A DNA stretch of 38,812 bases, taken from positions 1 to 38,812 of the forward strand of contig DATKGX010000044.1 of NCBI GenBank assembly GCA_035510555.1, given 5' to 3'. The position numbers and the translations under genes were made by a program. The notes beneath the pieces are model-generated. The model was not told the DNA's origin, ran no database searches, and saw only the letters and a program-made list of their open reading frames with translations. This DNA is from DATKGX01 sp035510555. GTDB taxonomy: Bacteria > Patescibacteriota > Microgenomatia > Levybacterales > UBA12049. Positions 15,574 through 22,969 of this stretch are shown here, piece by piece. The stretch's first letter is position 1; every line of letters starts with the position of its first letter.

Positions 15574-17416
15574 AAGCTCTTAAATTCAAAGAATATTTAC
15601 CAGGTATATCAAAGAGAATTTTCATTTGTATTTTATTATCTTCAGGTATAACTACATTTCGTATGTAATTAGCGTCTATTTGATACTTATTTCCGTTTTG
15701 GTCTCGTGCCTCTTTTATATCGATTTTGTCAAAAGAATCTTCTGTCCCCACTCTCACTTCAACATCAAATTTATCGTCGTGCTCTCCTGCGATAAAAACA
15801 ACGTGTTCCATGTCAGCTCCGTTTTTTACAACATAGGACCTTCTAAACTTAATATTTTTATTTATTTTTATCATTTTTGTTCCCGTATCGTCAGGATGAC
15901 CTGTTCCAGGTCCTGTACCCTCGCCTCCACCTTTCCCTCCACCAGTGCCTGGTCCGTCTGGCTCCCCTAACACTTCCGCTGGAATCTTAACCTGAATGTT
16001 AATCTTTGGAGGCTGCCCAATAATATTATCTCCTCTTATTAATGAGCCTGTTTCCTGTCTAACTATTTGCCCCTCTATGCTTTCTGGGGTTCCTTCGTCG
16101 TTAATATTGTTATCTTCAGCGGGAGAATAAAAGTATTTATCTAAATCTTTTATCGTTGCTTCCGTGGATTCAACTGAAGCAGTAAGGTCGCTAATCTTAG
16201 ACTCAACAAAATCTTTTAATTCTTTTTCTGCTTCCGCATATAATGCTTTCTCGTCGGGGTCGTTTGTCATTGGCACATCTTTACCCCATTTACTATGCGT
16301 AGGGTCTTCCATTTTTCGTAAAATCTCGTTTTGGTCAGGACAAATAAAAACCCCAGCAAATCCCTTTCCTGAATTAAGTTGTTTATTTTGGATGACCATT
16401 CCCGTATTTCTAAAATATTCAATTCTTCTCGGAAAATCTTTCCCTAAAATTAATCTTAACTCCACATCTCCCACCACCTTTAATCTCTCTTTTATAGTCA
16501 CTCCTTCTTTATAGGCTTTGTAAAAGGGTATTGGGTCATTTTTATCCAAAAATTTATCTTCGGAGAAATACTCAAAAATCTTTTCTTCTACGTTGTCTTT
16601 ATTAAGAAGCATATTGCCTATTTTTACCTCCAACATCCCTTCAAGAATTGCCAACCAAAAATATCTTAAAACAGATTCCGTCATCTTCTTTTGCCATCGA
16701 CCGTTTTCTTCAAATCCAATAATAAAGATGCTTGTTCCCTTCTCGGTTCTTTTAAAAAACTCTGGAATTTCTTCTTCTTTTCTTATCGCAGGACTGGAAA
16801 AGAAACCTACCCCGTGTTTCATGTCGTTCTCTTCGACATGACTCACCAATCTCATCTTTCCTTGGAATAAAACCTTATTATCTCCCCATACGCTTGAAAC
16901 AAATATTGTTCTGAATAGTGATGGCCTAAAATAGGCTCCTTTTCCTAAGCCGTATGTTCCACCCATTCCTTTTACTTTATTAGAAGAGCCTTGAATTCTC
17001 ATTAATTTATAATAAGCTCCCGTCCTATCATTGTCCTCGCCATATAATCCGGTTGTGTTGTAGTCGCTTATTCGAAATACGCTGATTGTTTTATTTTCAT
17101 TTATAAGGTCGTATGCGTCCTTAAAAAAACTCTCGCCTTCGCTTTTATCTTCTTTTTCGTGTCTCCAGCAAGCAGCTAAAATTTCCTTAAATTTTTCGTA
17201 ATCAGGCAAAAGGGACTTCGGAGAAGTTCTTGACAGCTCGAACTCTGCTATTGCAGGGCCATCTGCATCGGGATTTTTGGCATCAACAATATTCTGTATG
17301 GATTCTCTTGTAAGGTGATAAAGAACATCTCCATTGAAATTATAAATTAGGGGGTCGTGAAATCCTGTTTCTTCAGCTTCATTTAACGGAGGGAAATAAT
17401 ATGAATTTTTACTCAT
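15560..17416 (-). CDS. GHKL (MutL/Hsp90-type) ATPase of a defence-like operon
   Basis: A 618-residue protein. Its N-terminal half has the GHKL nucleotide-binding motifs: N-box RESIQNIVDA (Glu38, Asn42, Asp45), G1 box FRISDYNTTGL (Asp118, Gly123), and G2 box GMGGTYGLGKGAYF (residues 150-163). An S5-like segment follows, then a Gly-rich linker (about 480-510) and a beta-rich C-terminal domain ending YSLNLRAYENQ. It is not MutL, since the C-terminal half lacks MutL domains. GHKL proteins linked to dcm, vsr and unknown partners have been predicted as restriction-type systems in comparative studies. It overlaps the next gene by 14 nt and probably powers the complex. Confidence 0.85.
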   Translation of the reverse strand: MSKNSYYFPPLNEAEETGFHDPLIYNFNGDVLYHLTRESIQNIVDAKNPDADGPAIAEFELSRTSPKSLLPDYEKFKEILAACWRHEKEDKSEGESFFKDAYDLINENKTISVFRISDYNTTGLYGEDNDRTGAYYKLMRIQGSSNKVKGMGGTYGLGKGAYFRPSLFRTIFVSSVWGDNKVLFQGKMRLVSHVEENDMKHGVGFFSSPAIRKEEEIPEFFKRTEKGTSIFIIGFEENGRWQKKMTESVLRYFWLAILEGMLEVKIGNMLLNKDNVEEKIFEYFSEDKFLDKNDPIPFYKAYKEGVTIKERLKVVGDVELRLILGKDFPRRIEYFRNTGMVIQNKQLNSGKGFAGVFICPDQNEILRKMEDPTHSKWGKDVPMTNDPDEKALYAEAEKELKDFVESKISDLTASVESTEATIKDLDKYFYSPAEDNNINDEGTPESIEGQIVRQETGSLIRGDNIIGQPPKINIQVKIPAEVLGEPDGPGTGGGKGGGEGTGPGTGHPDDTGTKMIKINKNIKFRRSYVVKNGADMEHVVFIAGEHDDKFDVEVRVGTEDSFDKIDIKEARDQNGNKYQIDANYIRNVVIPEDNKIQMKILFDIPGKYSLNLRAYENQ

Positions 17417-17448
17417 TTTAATGTTTATGTTTATGTTTATCTAAATCT

Positions 17449-17658
17449 TTAGAACTTAAATTTTCTTTTCCTTGGTTTAAATCTTGCCTTAACAGTTCTT
17501 ACCTGAATTTCCACCTCTTTAAATATCTTATCAATTTCTTGGTCAGAATATTCATAAGAACTCTTATTTGATAGATTTCCAAGAATTCTAATTTTTTCGA
17601 GGACTTCATTTGTTCTTTTGAGGGCAAGTCTTTTAAATCGTGCGTGTCTTGTTTCCAT
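17449..17658 (-). CDS. Small basic protein heading the GHKL operon
   Basis: A 69-residue protein: METRHARFKRLALKRTNEVL, then IRILGNLSNKSSYEYSDQEIDKIFKEVE and a Lys/Arg-rich tail KARFKPRKRKFKF. The KRTNxVLxKIRxLGNLSNxSxYEY pattern occurs in small proteins of many bacteria, often in mobile DNA, with unknown role; I know no assigned function. The basic ends suggest nucleic-acid contact. It lies 32 bp upstream of the ATPase gene, across a GTTTAT-rich spacer, and is likely the first gene of the operon. Confidence 0.6.
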   Translation of the reverse strand: METRHARFKRLALKRTNEVLEKIRILGNLSNKSSYEYSDQEIDKIFKEVEIQVRTVKARFKPRKRKFKF

Positions 17659-17913
17659 TAGGCTCTAATATAACACAACAATATAAATAATACAAGTATT
17701 TATATAAACTAAGATTTAAATGATATAAAATTTATCAATGGTTTTATCTTCAGTGCCTAATCTAGACATACCCTTCTTCATGCCTAGCTTGTGTTCTGAC
17801 ACTAGTTTAATGCTTTCATGTAAAGTTATATAACTTTGTGTAGAAAACACAGCATAGGCAAGTTGCTAAAGCGACACACTATGGCTAAGGCATTGTTTGG
17901 GAATGGCCTAAAC

Positions 17914-17970
17914 TGTTGCTAAATTAACAAAACCCTAGCCTCAAGCAAAGCTAGTAATTTCCCGACACTT
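17914..17970. repeat. 57-nt hairpin repeat, copy H1
   Basis: Outer arms TGTTGCTAAATT and AATTTCCCGACA, inner stem CTAGC/GCTAG, between them a conserved AACAAAA. The same length and layout as H2 and H3. Some pairs are changed on both sides relative to H2 (C-G to T-A), so pairing is kept. It is followed by a T-run. Confidence 0.8.
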
Positions 17971-18009
17971 TTTTTGTAAATTAAGTCTATTTAATAGAAG
18001 TGGGTAATC

Positions 18010-18066
18010 TGTCGCGAAACTAACAAAATCTTAGCTTCAAGTGAGGCTGGGAGTTTCGCGACACTT
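18010..18066. repeat. 57-nt hairpin repeat, copy H2
   Basis: The most regular copy: outer arms TGTCGCGAAACT and AGTTTCGCGACA pair perfectly over 12 bp; the inner stem is AGCTTC/GAGGCT with an AAGT loop; an asymmetric bulge AACAAAATCTT separates the two. A T-rich tract follows. Confidence 0.85.
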
Positions 18067-18107
18067 ATTTTTACAAAATATTCTAGAATTGTAGGCGGTT
18101 AGACGGG

Positions 18108-18173
18108 TCAATGTTTGTATTTAATAATTTTACAAGGCCATGCCCCCACTCGAGGTTTACAAAACTTGCTCTT
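18108..18173 (-). pseudogene. Tail of an FtsK-gamma-like wHTH gene
   Basis: The minus strand reads KSKFCKPRVGAWPCKIIKYK and a final H before the stop; the intact gene at 19952-20158 ends DEFCEPQVGAWPCKIIKYQN. Upstream codons are not conserved and no start exists, so only the 3' end survives. It lies next to hairpin H2, and the intact gene next to H3, so the hairpin and the wHTH gene probably duplicated together. Confidence 0.75.
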
Positions 18174-18204
18174 TAAGCTCAATACTGTAATTTGATGAAA
18201 TAGT

Positions 18205-18250
18205 TCTTCTTTCTTCTGGGTAGAATTTCTCCTGCCCAGTGGGAAAGAAG
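18205..18250 (-). terminator. Possible hairpin after the zinc-ribbon gene
   Basis: CTTCTTTC...CTGGG pairs with CCCAG...GAAAGAAG, directly downstream of the stop of the minus-strand gene at 18258. The stem is long, but no clear U-run follows on the minus strand, so it may only stabilise the mRNA end. Confidence 0.4.
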
Positions 18251-18257
18251 GCAACAA

Positions 18258-18902
18258 CTACTTTCCTAAATCAATTGATACTGGATTGCTAAATATGTCT
18301 CCCTGAGCCATTAGCTTAAGTCCTGTTGCATTTGCTGGAACATCAAAGACAATCTTCCCCGTTACTGACAAACTTGGTTGAATTTGCTGTAAGAAAAAGC
18401 TTGTTGCCCCACTAGACATTTCCATTGCCGTTTGACCATCAGTTGAATAGTCATACTTTCGGCCTTGATTATCGATAACCGTGAAATCGGACGAGTCAAT
18501 GGTTTTAGTATCTTTCCCATTGTTCTGGATTTTAACAGTCAGGATGTAGTATTGTCCTTGGGCTGTTTTCTGACTAAAAGAATCTCCGATTGTCTGTGCC
18601 GTATCAACCGACTGCACAGTAAAAGCAAGGTCCCCGTCGTTAACCGTATCGCCAACTTTAGCGGTCTGTACGGACGGAGTATTGCTTCCAGATGAACTTC
18701 CTGAGCTATTACTACTAGTTGTTGAAGTTCCTGAATTCTTGCTGCTTCCTATTGCTCCAAGAACAACAAGAACAGCGATGATAACTACAATTCCTGTGAG
18801 AATTGGATGACGAGCAAACCAAATTCTCTGGTCCGCCTGACAATGAGGGCATTTCTTTGCCTTCTCGTCAATATCCTTCATACAGGATTTACATTTCTTC
18901 AT
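18258..18902 (-). CDS. Zinc-ribbon membrane protein with a DUF4352 domain
   Basis: A 214-residue protein. A cytoplasmic zinc ribbon (KKCKSCMKDIDEKAKKCPHC, four Cys, residues 3-20) is followed by one transmembrane helix (ILTGIVVIIAVLVVLGAIG, about 34-52), a Ser/Thr/Asn-rich linker, and an extracellular domain (VNDGDLAFTVQSVDTAQ, YYILTVKIQNNGKDTKTID, FTVIDNQGRKYDY, GKIVFDVP) of the immunoglobulin-like DUF4352 type found in surface proteins. An AAGGAGGTG ribosome-binding site precedes the ATG. It starts 7 nt after the stop of the secreted protein at 18910-19530, so the two form an operon. Confidence 0.85.
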   Translation of the reverse strand: MKKCKSCMKDIDEKAKKCPHCQADQRIWFARHPILTGIVVIIAVLVVLGAIGSSKNSGTSTTSSNSSGSSSGSNTPSVQTAKVGDTVNDGDLAFTVQSVDTAQTIGDSFSQKTAQGQYYILTVKIQNNGKDTKTIDSSDFTVIDNQGRKYDYSTDGQTAMEMSSGATSFFLQQIQPSLSVTGKIVFDVPANATGLKLMAQGDIFSNPVSIDLGK

Positions 18903-18909
18903 TTTTTGT

Positions 18910-19530
18910 TCACCTCCTTCCAGTAAGATTTATTAGGAATTTTGTAATCGTCCCGAAAAACTTACCGACATTTTGCAATAAACTATTAGCAAAGTTGTTA
19001 TTATGATTAGTCTGCTTTTGCATTTGGGTAGAATGTTTTATGGTTGGTGTCGGAATCAGGGTTGGCGTAGGCGTTGGAGTGAAAGTAGGTAAGGGAACAT
19101 ATATTGTCGGGGTAGGGGTTGCTGTAGGAGTGGGAGTTGTTTTTTGCTGCTGAGCTAAATACTGGTTATATTCAGCCCACTGCATTGCACAATCTATTCC
19201 CGCTACTCCTTCTACAGAGGTTCCAGGGTATGGGCAAGAAGGTTTCTGCCCTGGTGGATTATTGGGAACAGACGATGTTGGAGGATTAGAGCAAACTACC
19301 ATATTTTCAATCTGTTGCATTTTTTCTGGAGTTGTTGGACCCGTGTCTGGAAAACATGCGTTCTCTGTGTCTCCACTTGGACATACTTTTCTGACACAAA
19401 TACAATTCTGGTCTTGACCGCCAGGGTGGCCACAATCTGGACTAAACCAAACGTCGGCATATATAGTTTTAGGGGTAAAGTAGGTAAATAAGAATAGGAC
19501 AGCGGCTAAAACTGTTATTTTCCTTTTCAT
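18910..19530 (-). CDS. Secreted Cys-rich protein with a Pro/Thr repeat
   Basis: A 206-residue protein. The signal peptide is KRKITVLAAVLFLFTYFTPKTIYA (about 2-25). The mature part has an N-terminal Cys-rich stretch (PDCGHPGGQDQNCICVRKVC, then further paired Cys up to about residue 115), a TPTPT repeat (about 130-165), and a hydrophobic/basic C-terminus (FANSLLQNVGKFFGTITKFLINLTGRR) that could insert in or lie on the membrane. No known family. It is the first gene of the pair with the zinc-ribbon DUF4352 protein, opposite in direction to the XRE gene, with an inverted repeat between. A cell-surface role is inferred. Confidence 0.7.
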   Translation of the reverse strand: MKRKITVLAAVLFLFTYFTPKTIYADVWFSPDCGHPGGQDQNCICVRKVCPSGDTENACFPDTGPTTPEKMQQIENMVVCSNPPTSSVPNNPPGQKPSCPYPGTSVEGVAGIDCAMQWAEYNQYLAQQQKTTPTPTATPTPTIYVPLPTFTPTPTPTLIPTPTIKHSTQMQKQTNHNNNFANSLLQNVGKFFGTITKFLINLTGRR

Positions 19531-19570
19531 AAATTTACTTCCTTCGGCTCAATAATGATAAGCAACTGTA

Positions 19571-19635
19571 TATTAAGCTATCGCTACATAAAAAGCAATA
19601 CTTTTTGAAGCTATTTATTAGGCTATAGCTTAATA
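19571..19635. promoter_or_regulatory. Inverted repeat between the secreted-protein and XRE genes
   Basis: TATTAAGCTATCG (19571-19583) and CTATAGCTTAATA (19623-19635) are inverted copies with one mismatch, 39 nt apart, and a further AAGCTAT lies between (19608-19614). The spot, between divergent genes of which one encodes an HTH repressor, suggests an operator for that protein. No binding evidence. Confidence 0.5.
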
Positions 19636-19668
19636 CATTTTGTAGTGTTCACTTGCTACCGTTAAAAG

Positions 19669-19899
19669 GTGGACTCAACAAAGAAGAAAATTACAAATAC
19701 AGAATACCGATTAGGCAGGAATATCAGAAAGGTAAGGATGGCAAAGAGGTTGACCCAAGAACAACTAGCGGAGAAAATTCATACCTCTTGGACTTGGGTT
19801 GCACATATTGAAACCGGCAGAGAAACGCCAAATCTCAAGATGCTGGAGAAAATTGCTCGTGCATTAGGAGTGAAAGTGGTAGATTTAATTCCATTTTAG
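19669..19899 (+). CDS. XRE-family transcriptional regulator
   Basis: A 76-residue protein that is almost wholly one Cro/CI-type helix-turn-helix: LGRNIRKVRMAKRLTQEQLA, EKIHTSWTWVAHIETGRETP, NLKMLEKIARALGVKVVDLI. It should bind DNA as a dimer. The start is GTG at 19669, the first start codon that includes the whole domain; the next ATG (codon 25) would remove the first helix. It diverges from the secreted protein gene, so it probably represses itself and that operon. Confidence 0.88.
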   Translation: MDSTKKKITNTEYRLGRNIRKVRMAKRLTQEQLAEKIHTSWTWVAHIETGRETPNLKMLEKIARALGVKVVDLIPF

Positions 19900-19951
19900 A
19901 TTTGTCGTGGAAAGATATTAAGACGGTCTGAATATCTTTTTTCAGTTTAAA

Positions 19952-20158
19952 TTAATTCTGATACTTAATTATCTTACAAGGCCATGCCCCCACTTGGGGC
20001 TCACAAAACTCGTCTTCAATCAACCTGTCTAAAATATACCTTGCGGTAGCATAATCTACTTGAAAATATCTTTGAATCCTTCCTGTTGATACGAATGATT
20101 CAGAAGAAAATCTTCTCTTAATTAATACTAATAATGCAGCTAATGATATCCTCATCAC
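19952..20158 (-). CDS. FtsK-gamma-like winged-helix protein
   Basis: A 68-residue protein. SFVSTGRIQRYFQVDYATARYILDRLIEDEF has the FtsK gamma winged-helix pattern (S-x-x-x-LQRxFxIGYxxAxxLxDxLExxG), followed by GAWPCKIIKY. FtsK gamma domains read the polar KOPS sequences that steer chromosome translocation toward dif. As a stand-alone domain without the motor it may be a sequence-specific binder used by the mobile element. Hairpin H3 lies 37 bp upstream, and the broken copy at 18108 lies by H2, so the hairpin repeat is an obvious candidate site. Family firm, role inferred. Confidence 0.7.
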   Translation of the reverse strand: MMRISLAALLVLIKRRFSSESFVSTGRIQRYFQVDYATARYILDRLIEDEFCEPQVGAWPCKIIKYQN

Positions 20159-20194
20159 TAGAAGTATATATTCTCCTAATGGGAATCGCTAAAC

Positions 20195-20251
20195 TGTCAC
20201 GAAACTAACAAAATTCTAGCTTCAAGCGAAGCGAGTAGTTTCCTGACACTT
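20195..20251. repeat. 57-nt hairpin repeat, copy H3
   Basis: Outer arms TGTCACGAAACT and AGTTTCCTGACA (11 of 12 pairs), inner stem GCTTC/GAAGC with an AAGC loop. The flank GGGAATCGCTAAAC before it resembles GGGAATGGCCTAAAC before H1. The rest of the gap to 20372 is AT-rich with no feature I can name. Confidence 0.8.
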
Positions 20252-20371
20252 CTATTGCAATGTCTAATGTTTAGACTAAGCCTATAAAAAGGACTAAAAC
20301 TATACAAAAACCCTACCAAATTTTACAACCAATGTGGTAAAATAGCTTCGGAAATAAAAATAAAGATAAAA

Positions 20372-21169
20372 ATGAAGATTGATGAAATTCTAGAAAAAGA
20401 ATTAAATTATTTACTATTTTTCGTACAGAAAAAAAATAACGAATTTATTCAGGATAATCAAGAGTATATTTTCACAGTTATATATTTAATTACAAATCCA
20501 AACTTTAAGATTGAAATAGCTAAATTAAGAGAAAAATACCACATCCCGTTAAGTTATGGAAAAGACGACGAAAATTTCTACAAATGGCTTTTTGCACAAA
20601 GACCTTTCGCTCCATATTATGGTAGTAAAGAAATCACAGATATTTGTCTTCTATGCAGAGTAAATCCTAAAGTTTATGGAGATTTCGTATTCGGCTATTT
20701 ATATTTTGGTGATGTTATGCCGTATAAACCATATGATGACATTTCAATCAATGCTAAAGATGAATTCCGTTTTAAGAGTAAGTTGGAAGCTTTAACCCTA
20801 GATTATAATACTATTCCCAGAGAAGACCTGGAAAGAGGTTATATCCGTTTCTATAAAGACAGCACAATCGAGGGAATTCTAAATTTTATTAATGCTAACA
20901 GGGATAAAATACGTGAAATCCAAAAAGGGCTAAAACCATATCCCTATACAAGAACAAAAAAATATAAAAATTTTAAAAGGGATATTCAAGTTTACATCTT
21001 ACATCTTTTAAAAAAGAATAAGGCAGACATTCTGAAACAATTATATCTGGAAAATATCCCTGATAATAATACTGATAAAAAGCTTGACGAAGTCTACCAA
21101 ATTGAAGACACCAAGGTTTATGAAATTATAGAAGATATAGAAGAACGTCTAAAAACTTTCTCCAAATAA
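20372..21169 (+). CDS. Unknown protein of the integrative element
   Basis: A 265-residue soluble protein with a mixed charged/aromatic composition (LEKELNYLLFFVQKKNNEFI at the start; RPFAPYYGSKEITDICLLCR in the middle; a Lys-rich helical C-terminus). I recognise no family and see no catalytic signature. It is the first gene of the left-to-right module that ends with the serine recombinase, 79 bp upstream of the DUF5659-like gene, so replication, regulation or transfer of the element is possible. Confidence 0.55.
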   Translation: MKIDEILEKELNYLLFFVQKKNNEFIQDNQEYIFTVIYLITNPNFKIEIAKLREKYHIPLSYGKDDENFYKWLFAQRPFAPYYGSKEITDICLLCRVNPKVYGDFVFGYLYFGDVMPYKPYDDISINAKDEFRFKSKLEALTLDYNTIPREDLERGYIRFYKDSTIEGILNFINANRDKIREIQKGLKPYPYTRTKKYKNFKRDIQVYILHLLKKNKADILKQLYLENIPDNNTDKKLDEVYQIEDTKVYEIIEDIEERLKTFSK

Positions 21170-21248
21170 ATTCGGGAAAACCTACCCCACCTTTCCGATA
21201 TGACAGCCTCAAAACCTTCATATACAATCCCCCTAGAGGTAAATAAAG

Positions 21249-21506
21249 ATGGAAATAGATAACAATTTCAAAACAGACGATATAGGATTAACTTCCTTTT
21301 TGCTAACCCAAGAAATTACCCTTATAGACATTGTAGAAGATGCTCCAAATCATTTCAGCTTTCTTCTTGCAAATCCAAATAAGTGCGATTTACTAAAGCA
21401 CGATTTTATGAATGGTGAACTTGCCCCCGCCAGAGAGCTTTTGTCTTATCGCGAAATGTTGATAACAGAAATTAAAACAAGGAGGCATAATGGAAATAGA
21501 AAATGA
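21249..21506 (+). CDS. DUF5659-like small protein
   Basis: An 85-residue protein: NFKTDDIGLTSFLLTQEITL, then VEDAPNHFSFLLANPNKC, and a helical tail. The order of a T-x-D-I helix, a short hydrophobic strand and an F-x-F-L strand matches DUF5659-type proteins, which are common next to DNA-primase-like and recombinase genes in mobile elements. A GAGG-type site precedes the ATG. It overlaps the ATPase gene by 17 nt, implying cotranslation; an accessory role to that ATPase is likely. Confidence 0.55.
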   Translation: MEIDNNFKTDDIGLTSFLLTQEITLIDIVEDAPNHFSFLLANPNKCDLLKHDFMNGELAPARELLSYREMLITEIKTRRHNGNRK

Positions 21507-22758
21507 TTATAAAAAACTTGAAAGTAAGGTTTGGATACTGCTTCCTGGATTAGAAAAAGCTCTTAGACTCATTTTAGCAGTTGCTATATCTGCCTACGTT
21601 CGACCTCATGTTATGATATGGCTTTTGTTAGTCGATGTCCCCTCATCTGGCAAAACTGACCTTGTCAGGCTTATAAGGAATTCCGAGATAACATATTACC
21701 TTGATACCTTAACCCCAAATGCCTTTATATCTGGCGAAAGAGTAACAAAATCAAATAAAGTCTTTGACCTTCTTCCTGAACTCAATAATAAATGTTTCAT
21801 TGTTAAAGATTGGACATCAATTTTCTCCATGGATGAAAAAGCAACTAAAAAGATTTTGGGAGATTTAGTAAATATCTACGATGGTGAATTTACAAAGTTC
21901 AGTTCCGCAAGGGGAAAAATTTCTTCTGCTTCTTATTTCTCTCATTTGGGATGCATTACGCCTGCAACTTTAAATAAACACACACAGTATTTGAACATGA
22001 TTGGAGCAAGATTCCTTTTTTATAAGCTTCCTGAGGTATCAAAAGAGAATGAGGAGTTAAATCAAAAGCGTATCTTTGCAGGAGAAAACAGGGGCGACAT
22101 AGAGAAAACTGTGCAGGAGCTTGTAAATTCGTTTTTACAGGAATTGTTAATAAAAGAGTGGAATGTAAAACTTTTATCGGACGATGTAGAAAAATTTTTA
22201 AAGGTTGGTTCTAATCTCATTTCACACTGCCGGGGAATAGTTTTACTACAAGCGAATACATTTAAAAATGAGTCTGGAGAAGAAATAAAATATTATGACG
22301 TAATAGATTCTCAAATTGAAAAACAATGGAGGGCGTTGCATCAGCTAAAAGCCCTTTCGGAGTGCCTTGCTTTCGTTGTCGGGAAGGATGAGGTGGGAAT
22401 AGATGAGTTGGAAATCATTAAGGAAATTGTTCTTGCTTCAATGCCCGCTGACAGGTCACAGGCATTAAGAATAATACAGGAGCACAATGGAACAATTACA
22501 GCAAAGGAATTATCAGATGACTCTGAACGCTCAAATAAAACAGCCAGAAGACTTTTAGAAGAGCTGACTTCATTAAAAGTCGTTGAAAAAATTAAAGGTT
22601 CGGGACAAATTGCAGCAGATTATCAAATAGTAGACGAATTTAGAGATTTTTTGTGCTTATCCACTACCGACTTTTTGTCCACCTATAGTAGAAGGACAGA
22701 AACTCCACAGGACACCTTAGCTGAAAAAACAAATGAAGAATATGAAGAAAACAAATAA
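21490..22758 (+). CDS. P-loop ATPase with a C-terminal winged helix
   Basis: A 422-residue protein. The P-loop DVPSSGKTDLVRLI (near residue 50) is preceded by a hydrophobic strand (MIWLLLVDV); KCFIVKDWTSIFSM looks like the Walker B region, and FSHLGCITPATL a sensor strand. The C-terminal part (IIQEHNGTITAKELSDDSER, SNKTARRLLEELTSLKVVEK) is a winged helix of the kind seen in replication and partition proteins. This layout resembles helicase/initiator ATPases of phage-like and plasmid-like elements. It lies between the DUF5659-like and recombinase genes and overlaps the former. Replication or transfer of the element is the likely role; the precise family is not identified. Confidence 0.7.
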   Translation: MEIENDYKKLESKVWILLPGLEKALRLILAVAISAYVRPHVMIWLLLVDVPSSGKTDLVRLIRNSEITYYLDTLTPNAFISGERVTKSNKVFDLLPELNNKCFIVKDWTSIFSMDEKATKKILGDLVNIYDGEFTKFSSARGKISSASYFSHLGCITPATLNKHTQYLNMIGARFLFYKLPEVSKENEELNQKRIFAGENRGDIEKTVQELVNSFLQELLIKEWNVKLLSDDVEKFLKVGSNLISHCRGIVLLQANTFKNESGEEIKYYDVIDSQIEKQWRALHQLKALSECLAFVVGKDEVGIDELEIIKEIVLASMPADRSQALRIIQEHNGTITAKELSDDSERSNKTARRLLEELTSLKVVEKIKGSGQIAADYQIVDEFRDFLCLSTTDFLSTYSRRTETPQDTLAEKTNEEYEENK

Positions 22759-22891
22759 TGAACAGTTTAAAACTGAATACAAGATTGAAGACATAGCCGA
22801 ACAATGGGTACGTTTGATTTTGACTCAGATAAAAAATGAACCTAAGATACCAAGGAAATACCGAGGAAATAGTTGGGTAAAACTAAGGTAA
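22742..22891 (+). CDS. 49-residue small protein
   Basis: The frame MKKTNNEQFKTEYKIEDIAE, then QWVRLILTQIKNE and a basic tail, overlaps the end of the ATPase gene by 17 nt in another frame. The length, the overlap and the amphipathic helix IEDIAEQWVRLILTQI resemble the tiny proteins often found just ahead of recombinase genes. No clear ribosome-binding site, so it is uncertain. The following 78 bp hold the next promoter. Confidence 0.45.
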   Translation: MKKTNNEQFKTEYKIEDIAEQWVRLILTQIKNEPKIPRKYRGNSWVKLR

Positions 22892-22923
22892 AACTAGGGC
22901 AATACTGGAGGATAAAAAGAGAT

Positions 22924-22950
22924 TTGATTTACAATCAAAAGACCTATAAT
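22924..22950 (+). promoter_or_regulatory. Promoter with a palindromic -35 region
   Basis: TTGATT (22924-22929) is the left arm of a perfect palindrome TTGATT-TAC-AATCAA (22924-22938), and TATAAT follows at 22945-22950 after a 15-nt gap. It would drive the 67-residue protein and the recombinase. A repressor covering the -35 box is an attractive reading. Confidence 0.5.
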
Positions 22951-22969
22951 ATTATGTTGAGGCTAAATT

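Larger units (their letters stand above)
17659..18257. other. Gene-free region rich in inverted repeats
   Basis: About 600 bp without a credible intact gene. It contains two copies of the 57-nt hairpin repeat (17914-17970, 18010-18066), a broken wHTH tail (18108-18173), an imperfect hairpin AGGCATT/AATGGCCT near 17888-17910, and a long stem after the zinc-ribbon gene (about 18205-18250). The concentration of structure suggests a replication, recombination or RNA-coding zone; its function is not established. Confidence 0.6.

Noticed and set aside
15560..17416. GHKL ATPase as MutL
   Set aside because: The GHKL motifs are there, but the C-terminal half (Gly-rich linker, beta domain) lacks MutL endonuclease or dimerisation motifs, and no mutS is present.
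17914..20251. Hairpin repeats as a CRISPR array
   Set aside because: Only three copies, unequal spacing (39 bp and about 2.1 kb), no spacer-like units and no cas genes.
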